NCBI GenBank assembly: GCA_902490355.1
Contig: CABUDN010000046.1
Location: forward strand, 1-16,208
Origin: an uncultured Oscillibacter sp.
GTDB lineage: Bacteria > Bacillota > Clostridia > Oscillospirales > Oscillospiraceae
Length of the DNA stretch: 16,208 nucleotides
Direction of reading: 5' to 3'
The notes under the pieces were generated by a model, which saw only the letters and a list, made by a program, of their open reading frames with translations, was not told the DNA's origin and did not search any database. The position numbers and the translations under genes were made by a program. Below, in pieces: positions 13,087 through 16,208 of the stretch (its first letter is position 1; every line of letters begins with the position of its first letter).

Positions 13087-14274
13087 ATGTATGTTTATGC
13101 GGATAACGCGGCAACAACCGCTTTGAGTCAGACGGCACTGGAGGCCATGATGCCCTGCTTCCAGGAGGAGTACGCCAATCCCTCCAGCCTGCATACACCG
13201 GGACAGCGGGCGGCGGAAAAGCTGGCCCAGGCCCGGGAGATTTTTGCCCGGCACCTGCATGCCGATCCCCGGGAGATCGTGTTTACGTCCGGCGGCAGTG
13301 AGGCGGATACCCAGGCCCTGCGCAGCGCGGCGGCACTGGGCGCCCGGCAGGGGAAGCGGCACATCATTTCCACCCGTTTTGAGCACCACGCGGTGCTCCA
13401 TACCCTGGCGGCCCTGGAGAAAGAGGGGTTTGCCGTTACCCTGCTGGACATTCCGCCGGACGGAGTGGTCACAGCCACGGCGGTGCGGGAGGCCCTCCGG
13501 CCGGATACGTGCCTGGTGTCCGTGATGTTTGCCAACAATGAGATTGGTACCATCCAGCCCATTGAACAGATCGGCCGGGTGTGCCGGGCGGCGGGGGTGC
13601 TGTTCCACACCGATGCGGTACAGGCTGCCGGACATCTGCCCATTGACGTGGAGGCGATGCAGATCGATCTGCTGTCTCTTTCGGCCCATAAGTTCCACGG
13701 CCCCAAGGGCGTGGGCGTACTGTATGCCCGGCGGGGCATCCCCCTGGTGAATGTGATCTACGGCGGAGCCCAGGAGCGGGGCAAGCGGCCCGGTACGGAG
13801 AACCTGCCCGGAATCTGCGGCGCGGCGGCGGCCTTTGACGAGGCCTGTGCCAACATGGAGGCGGAGCGGGCCTATCTGACGCCTCTGCGGGACCGGCTGA
13901 TTGCAGGACTCACTGCGATTCCCCATACCGCACTCAACGGCGATCCGGCCCGCCGTCTGCCCGGCAATGTCAGCGTGTGTTTTGAGGGCATTGAAGGCGA
14001 GTCGCTGCTGCTGCTTCTGGATGACCGGGGCATCGCGGCGTCCTCCGGATCGGCGTGTACCTCCGGGTCCCTGGATCCCAGCCATGTGCTGCTGGCTCTG
14101 GGGCGGCCCCATGAGGTGGCCCATGGATCCCTGCGGCTGACCCTGAGCGGCGAGAACACGCCGGAGCAGATCGAACATATCCTGCGGGAAGTCCCGGAGG
14201 TGGTGGCGTACCTGCGGGGAATGTCGCCGGTTTGGGACGAGCTGGAGCGGGGGCAGCGGCCCCATCTGATTTGA
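13087..14274 (+). CDS. iscS: IscS/NifS-type cysteine desulfurase
   Basis: The enzyme takes sulfur from cysteine and hands it as persulfide to the Fe-S scaffold. The 395 residues form a fold-type I PLP protein. Seen are YADNAATT (4-11), TSGGSEAD (67-74), FEHHAV (98-103, the His that stacks on PLP), NNEIGT (150-155), HTDAVQ (174-179) and SAHKFHGPKG (199-208, Schiff-base Lys202). The loop SSGSACTSGS (319-328) carries the catalytic Cys324 in the position of group I (IscS/NifS) enzymes, not SufS. AAAGGAGG lies 8 bases before the ATG. iscU follows 16 bases after the stop. Together they form a minimal two-gene isc operon with no iscR, hscA or hscB next door. NifS-like tRNA thiolation roles are possible, but the iscU partner favours Fe-S assembly. 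Confidence 0.94.
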   Translation: MYVYADNAATTALSQTALEAMMPCFQEEYANPSSLHTPGQRAAEKLAQAREIFARHLHADPREIVFTSGGSEADTQALRSAAALGARQGKRHIISTRFEHHAVLHTLAALEKEGFAVTLLDIPPDGVVTATAVREALRPDTCLVSVMFANNEIGTIQPIEQIGRVCRAAGVLFHTDAVQAAGHLPIDVEAMQIDLLSLSAHKFHGPKGVGVLYARRGIPLVNVIYGGAQERGKRPGTENLPGICGAAAAFDEACANMEAERAYLTPLRDRLIAGLTAIPHTALNGDPARRLPGNVSVCFEGIEGESLLLLLDDRGIAASSGSACTSGSLDPSHVLLALGRPHEVAHGSLRLTLSGENTPEQIEHILREVPEVVAYLRGMSPVWDELERGQRPHLI

Positions 14275-14290
14275 AAGGAGCGCATGAAAA

Positions 14291-14731
14291 ATGGCATTGT
14301 ATAGCGAGAAGGTCATGGACCATTTCCGGAATCCCCGGAATGTTGGAAAACTGGAAGATGCCGACGGCGTCGGCGAAGTGGGCAACGCCAAGTGCGGCGA
14401 CATCATGCGGATGTATCTGAAGGTAGACCCGGAGACCAAGGTCATCACCGATGTGAAGTTCAATACCTTTGGCTGCGGCAGCGCCATTGCCACCAGTTCC
14501 ATGGCCACGGAATTGATTAAGGGCAAGACCCTGGACCAGGCGCTGGAGCTGACCAATCAGGCGGTGGTAGAGGCGCTGGACGGTCTGCCTACCCAGAAGA
14601 TCCACTGTTCCGTTCTGGCGGAGGAAGCGGTCCGGGCGGCCATTCAGGACTATTACACCCGGCAGGGGCAGCCTGACGCGGCACCGGCTGTCTGCACCGG
14701 CTGCTGCGGCAGCTGCGGCCGGGAAGAATAA
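14291..14731 (+). CDS. iscU: IscU/NifU-type Fe-S cluster assembly scaffold
   Basis: IscU is the small cytoplasmic scaffold on which 2Fe-2S clusters are built with sulfur from IscS. The 146 residues include YSEKVMDHFRNPRNVG (4-19) and the three cluster ligands Cys35 (with Asp37, in AKCGD), Cys62 (FGCGSAIA) and Cys106 (KIHCSVLAEEA). The Asp after the first Cys and the lack of the SufU insertion support IscU type. The last 12 residues, CTGCCGSCGREE (135-146), form a Cys-rich tail absent from classical IscU; it has four cysteines. The ATG at 14291 is 10 bases from AAAGGAG, which overlaps the iscS stop. A nearby ATG at 14284 is out of frame and closes after six codons. Confidence 0.95.
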   Translation: MALYSEKVMDHFRNPRNVGKLEDADGVGEVGNAKCGDIMRMYLKVDPETKVITDVKFNTFGCGSAIATSSMATELIKGKTLDQALELTNQAVVEALDGLPTQKIHCSVLAEEAVRAAIQDYYTRQGQPDAAPAVCTGCCGSCGREE

Positions 14732-14737
14732 GTAAGG

Positions 14738-14777
14738 AACCCCCGTCCCCCAGGCAGCTGCCTGGGAGACGGGGGTT
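14738..14777. terminator. Bidirectional terminator between iscU and the small membrane-protein gene
   Basis: AACCCCCGTC-C-CCCAGGCAG and CTGCCTGGG-A-GACGGGGGTT form a nearly perfect 20-bp stem with a single mismatch and the palindrome CAGCTG at the tip. It begins 6 bases after the iscU stop and ends 4 bases before the stop of the convergent minus-strand gene. T-rich flanks are modest on both sides (TTTGGTT on the plus strand, TTCCTTACTTATT on the minus strand). Confidence 0.8.
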
Positions 14778-14781
14778 TGGT

Positions 14782-15162
14782 TCAATGGGATGGGGAAGGG
14801 TCGTGGGGATAACAGTCGGCATAGCGGGATGCGAATGCTGCTTGGTTTTGCTCGTTGTTGGGGGTCATCCGGCGGAAGGAACGCAGCAATGCCAGAATCA
14901 TGCCGAAAAAGTATCCAACCGTGACCAGAAAAGGGGTCAGGTGAATGACCAGTACGGTTGCAAGGATCATGCTCAATAGAGACATCCAGAAAGTCCGGAT
15001 GATTCTCCGGTAGGCGCGGCGCAGGTCAAAGGCCGGATTGCTGTGGTGATGCGCTCTTGCCAGCGGAAGGGAAGAGAGCAGCGCGATGAGGGCGTGGAGC
15101 CCGATGGCGGACATCAGTATATAACCAATGACCGCGGCGGCGAGAGAAAAACAAACGTCCAT
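14782..15162 (-). CDS. Small multi-helix membrane protein of unknown function, 126 aa
   Basis: I do not recognise the family. The N-terminus (about 4-34) is a long hydrophobic stretch, then a polar loop with HHH and Arg residues (about 36-52, RAHHHSNPAFDLRRAYRR). Two more hydrophobic helices follow near 57-75 and 78-93, after which comes a positively charged tail (RSFRRMTPNNEQNQ). Arg residues flank the helices and suggest the loop and tail are cytoplasmic. The ATG at 15162 has AGGAGG 6-7 bases upstream and a clear promoter (15197-15225). Longer upstream readings would cross that promoter and were rejected. It is next to, but separately transcribed from, the phosphodiesterase gene. Confidence 0.75.
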   Translation of the reverse strand: MDVCFSLAAAVIGYILMSAIGLHALIALLSSLPLARAHHHSNPAFDLRRAYRRIIRTFWMSLLSMILATVLVIHLTPFLVTVGYFFGMILALLRSFRRMTPNNEQNQAAFASRYADCYPHDPSPSH

Positions 15163-15196
15163 AGCGGTCCTCCTGTGCGGTGAGAGTCGAAACATC

Positions 15197-15225
15197 AGTA
15201 TACACGATTCGACACCCTTTGACAA
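15197..15225 (-). promoter_or_regulatory. Sigma-A promoter of the small membrane-protein gene
   Basis: On the minus strand TTGTCA (15225-15220) and TATACT (15202-15197) are separated by 17 bases, near consensus. The ATG lies 34 bases downstream of the -10, so the leader is short. Confidence 0.8.
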
Positions 15226-15298
15226 GAACCGTTCCGGAGGGCGGAGCTCCCGCGGGGATTTTGCAGGCCGGCGCAGGGGATGTTGCGTCCCGGAACCA

Positions 15299-15772
15299 TT
15301 ACACCCGGGACAGCTCCACGGTTCGCCCGTCCAGATGTCCCGGTTCCAGGATGACTTCACCATAAAACGGACGAAGGGCATCACCGATACTGCCGGGATT
15401 CAAAAACAGAGTTTTGCCCCGCCGGTCCACCAGAGGACGATGGGTGTGGCCGAAGAGAAAAAGATCCAGGTTCTGTTCTTCGGCGGCGTATCCCGCCGAG
15501 AGTAAAGACTGCTTGACACCATACGTGTGGCCATGACAGAGCAGAATGCGGAATCCTTCCGTTTCCAGAACCCGTTCGGACGGTTCGTCCGGGCGGAAAT
15601 CACAATTGCCTGGGACCTGATAAAAGGGAATCTGGGGAAAAAGCTGGTGCAGGCGCTGGCCGTCCTGCCAGCAGTCGCCCAAATGGAGGATGCCGTCAGG
15701 GGCTGACCGGATCACCGCTTGCTTCATGTTGGAGACAACCCCGTGAGAATCAGAAAGGATCAACCATTTCAT
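15299..15772 (-). CDS. YfcE/MJ0936-family metallophosphoesterase
   Basis: This is a 157-residue calcineurin-like phosphodiesterase of the YfcE group, a dimetal enzyme active on phosphodiesters such as bis-p-nitrophenyl phosphate or cyclic nucleotides in known relatives. Metal-ligand motifs appear in order: DSHG (8-11), GDC (32-34), GNCD (55-58), CHGHTYG (79-85) and GHTHRP (108-113). Metal residues are thus Asp8, His10, Asp33, Asn56, His80, His109 and His111. The ATG at 15772 is supported by AAAAAGGAG and by the family's usual start (MKWLILSDSHG). A 20-residue upstream extension was rejected. Promoter at 15801-15829. A phosphodiesterase of this kind often follows the rdgB/rph genes in Firmicutes, but those are not in the window. 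Substrate unknown. Confidence 0.9.
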   Translation of the reverse strand: MKWLILSDSHGVVSNMKQAVIRSAPDGILHLGDCWQDGQRLHQLFPQIPFYQVPGNCDFRPDEPSERVLETEGFRILLCHGHTYGVKQSLLSAGYAAEEQNLDLFLFGHTHRPLVDRRGKTLFLNPGSIGDALRPFYGEVILEPGHLDGRTVELSRV

Positions 15773-15800
15773 GCTGAACACTCCTTTTTGCAATACCGTC

Positions 15801-15829
15801 AGTATAAGTGGTTTCGGTATGGTTTGCAA
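15801..15829 (-). promoter_or_regulatory. Sigma-A promoter of the phosphodiesterase gene
   Basis: On the minus strand TTGCAA (15829-15824) and TATACT (15806-15801) have a 17-base spacer. The ATG lies 28 bases downstream of the -10. The divergent RNA promoter (15860-15888) begins about 30 bases away. Confidence 0.75.
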
Positions 15830-15859
15830 CATTTGCCACTGGAAAAGTTGAAAAGAGGG

Positions 15860-15888
15860 TTGACAAATTGTGATGTGGATGGTATATT
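15860..15888 (+). promoter_or_regulatory. Strong promoter of a structured non-coding transcript
   Basis: TTGACA (15860-15865) and TATATT (15883-15888) have a 17-base spacer, near consensus. No convincing coding sequence follows for more than 220 bases. The expected start is near 15895. Confidence 0.8.
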
Positions 15889-15894
15889 AAACCC

Positions 15895-16052
15895 AAGGTT
15901 AGTTAAAACTAACTACGTGCCCGGGTCGGCGCAGCCACCGGATGGGACGGTTCCGTATGATCCTCGCGGGGCCGTCCTGCCGGACAAGGGCAGCAAGATC
16001 CATTGATTTGTACAGTAAGACCCGCGGAGAAGCAGCCGCGGGTCTTGCTGTA
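15895..16052 (+). ncRNA. Candidate structured small RNA or leader, about 160 nt
   Basis: Between a strong promoter and a terminator lies sequence with no supported gene but with nested pairing. TGCCC (15918-15922) pairs with GGGCA (15988-15992). GTCGGC (15925-15930) pairs with GCCGGAC (15979-15985), with one bulged G. GGACGG (15945-15950) pairs with CCGTCC (15972-15977). Together they make a rod of three stacked helices with an internal loop on one side. I do not recognise it as 6S, SRP, tmRNA, a T-box or any common riboswitch. It may be an independent small RNA or an attenuating leader for the gene at 16112. Confidence 0.45.
15898..15913 (+). promoter_or_regulatory. Inverted repeat at the RNA start, operator candidate
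   Basis: GTTAGTT-AA-AACTAAC is a perfect 7-bp inverted repeat beginning 9 bases after the -10, right over the expected start. It resembles a DtxR/MntR-type metal-regulator site (the TTAG..CTAA half-sites), but this is only a resemblance; it could also be the first hairpin of the RNA. Confidence 0.45.
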
Positions 16053-16058
16053 TGTTTT
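16012..16058 (+). terminator. Terminator of the structured transcript
   Basis: ACAGTAAGACCCGCGG and CCGCGGGTCTTGCTGT form a 16-bp stem (one T-G wobble) around an 8-base loop, followed by ATGTTTT. The T-run (16055-16058) shares bases with the -35 of the next promoter. Confidence 0.75.
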
Positions 16059-16085
16059 GACAGACGGCGGGGAATCTGGTATGCT
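16057..16085 (+). promoter_or_regulatory. Sigma-A promoter of the truncated gene at 16112
   Basis: TTGACA (16057-16062) and TATGCT (16080-16085) are separated by 17 bases, and GGGAGGG follows about 15 bases later as ribosome binding site. Confidence 0.7.
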
Positions 16086-16111
16086 GGAGTCCGAATAAGG
16101 GAGGGCGTGGT

Positions 16112-16161
16112 ATGGAGCGTCAGTTTGAATTTCTCACCGTACAGTTTTTTACCAAGGCATC
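16112..16161 (+). CDS. Start of an unidentified gene, truncated by contig end/adapter
   Basis: An ATG at 16112 follows a promoter and GGGAGGG 5-6 bases upstream. Sixteen codons can be read (MERQFEFLTVQFFTKA) before the adapter sequence begins at 16162. This is too short to identify a family. The reading frame that continues into the adapter is not biological. Confidence 0.5.
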
Positions 16162-16208
16162 AGATCGGAAGAGCGTCGTGTAGGGAAAGAGTGTAGATCT
16201 CGGTGGTC
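16162..16208 (+). other. Illumina TruSeq adapter contamination at the contig end
   Basis: The last 47 bases match the reverse complement of the Illumina universal adapter from memory. It starts with AGATCGGAAGAGCGTCGTGT and ends in CTCGGTGGTC. The base before the GATCGGAAGAGC core is the A of the A-tailing step. It is not genomic DNA and should be trimmed. Anything called across 16161/16162 is an artefact. Confidence 0.97.

Noticed and set aside
14284..14304. Six-codon mini-ORF (MKNGIV) overlapping the iscU start
   Set aside because: Its ATG is only 3 bases from AAAGGAG, while the iscU ATG has proper 10-base spacing; most likely chance.
15231..15297. GTTCCGG/CCGGAAC inverted repeat after the phosphodiesterase gene as a terminator
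   Set aside because: The arms are about 50 bases apart and no T-run follows on the minus strand.
15895..16052. 6S RNA as identity of the structured transcript
   Set aside because: The inner rod is suggestive, but the 5' and 3' ends do not pair into a closing stem; the 5' end pairs with itself instead.
15942..16196. 84-codon reading frame at the right end
   Set aside because: It lacks a ribosome binding site, runs through the terminator and the next promoter, and its last residues (IGRASCRERV) are translated adapter.

Overview
The window is about 16 kb of GC-rich chromosome. It most likely comes from a Gram-positive anaerobe of the class Clostridia, with an Oscillospiraceae/Flavonifractor-like flavour. 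The clues are a ctsR-mcsA-clpC heat-shock operon with CtsR boxes, a lysine (L-box) riboswitch, the acetylase branch of diaminopimelate (DAP) synthesis, an iscS-iscU pair, an 8Fe-8S-type ferredoxin, strong AGGAGG ribosome binding sites and sigma-A promoters with mostly 17-bp spacers. I see no phage, transposon, CRISPR array, tRNA or rRNA. The content is mainly housekeeping, and the taxonomic call is inference.

Layout. Positions 1-545 (minus) hold a 3'-truncated TrmN6-like methyltransferase, followed by a small 2[4Fe-4S] ferredoxin (637-810, minus) with its own promoter and terminator. On the plus strand 1069-4561 is the stress operon ctsR-mcsA-clpC. Two CtsR operators bracket its promoter, and no mcsB lies between mcsA and clpC. 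Next is a monocistronic unit for a 604-residue membrane protein of unknown function (4710-6524). Then comes a PLP aminotransferase (6649-7785), convergent with an M20D amidohydrolase (7951-9054, minus). A lysine riboswitch with terminator and antiterminator (9225-9453) precedes dapA-dapB-dapH (9483-11810). A ComEC-like metallo-beta-lactamase protein follows (12012-12962), then iscS-iscU (13087-14731) behind a palindromic promoter. On the minus strand are a small membrane protein (14782-15162) and a YfcE-like phosphodiesterase (15299-15772). The right end has a strong promoter with an operator-like inverted repeat, about 160 nt of structured non-coding sequence ending in a terminator, and the first 16 or so codons of another gene.

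How the genes work together. DapA, DapB and DapH make N-acetyl-2-amino-6-oxopimelate from aspartate semialdehyde and pyruvate. The aminotransferase and the M20D deacetylase next door are good candidates for the two following steps to LL-DAP. Only the DapA-DapB-DapH arm sits under the lysine riboswitch. CtsR and ClpC (with McsA) form a protein quality control circuit, and IscS/IscU supply Fe-S clusters to proteins such as the ferredoxin.

The last 47 bases (16162-16208) are Illumina adapter sequence, not genome, so the contig ends in a library artefact. The most open biological questions are the structured RNA at about 15895-16052 with its operator, the missing mcsB, the palindromic isc promoter, and the unknown 604-residue membrane protein.
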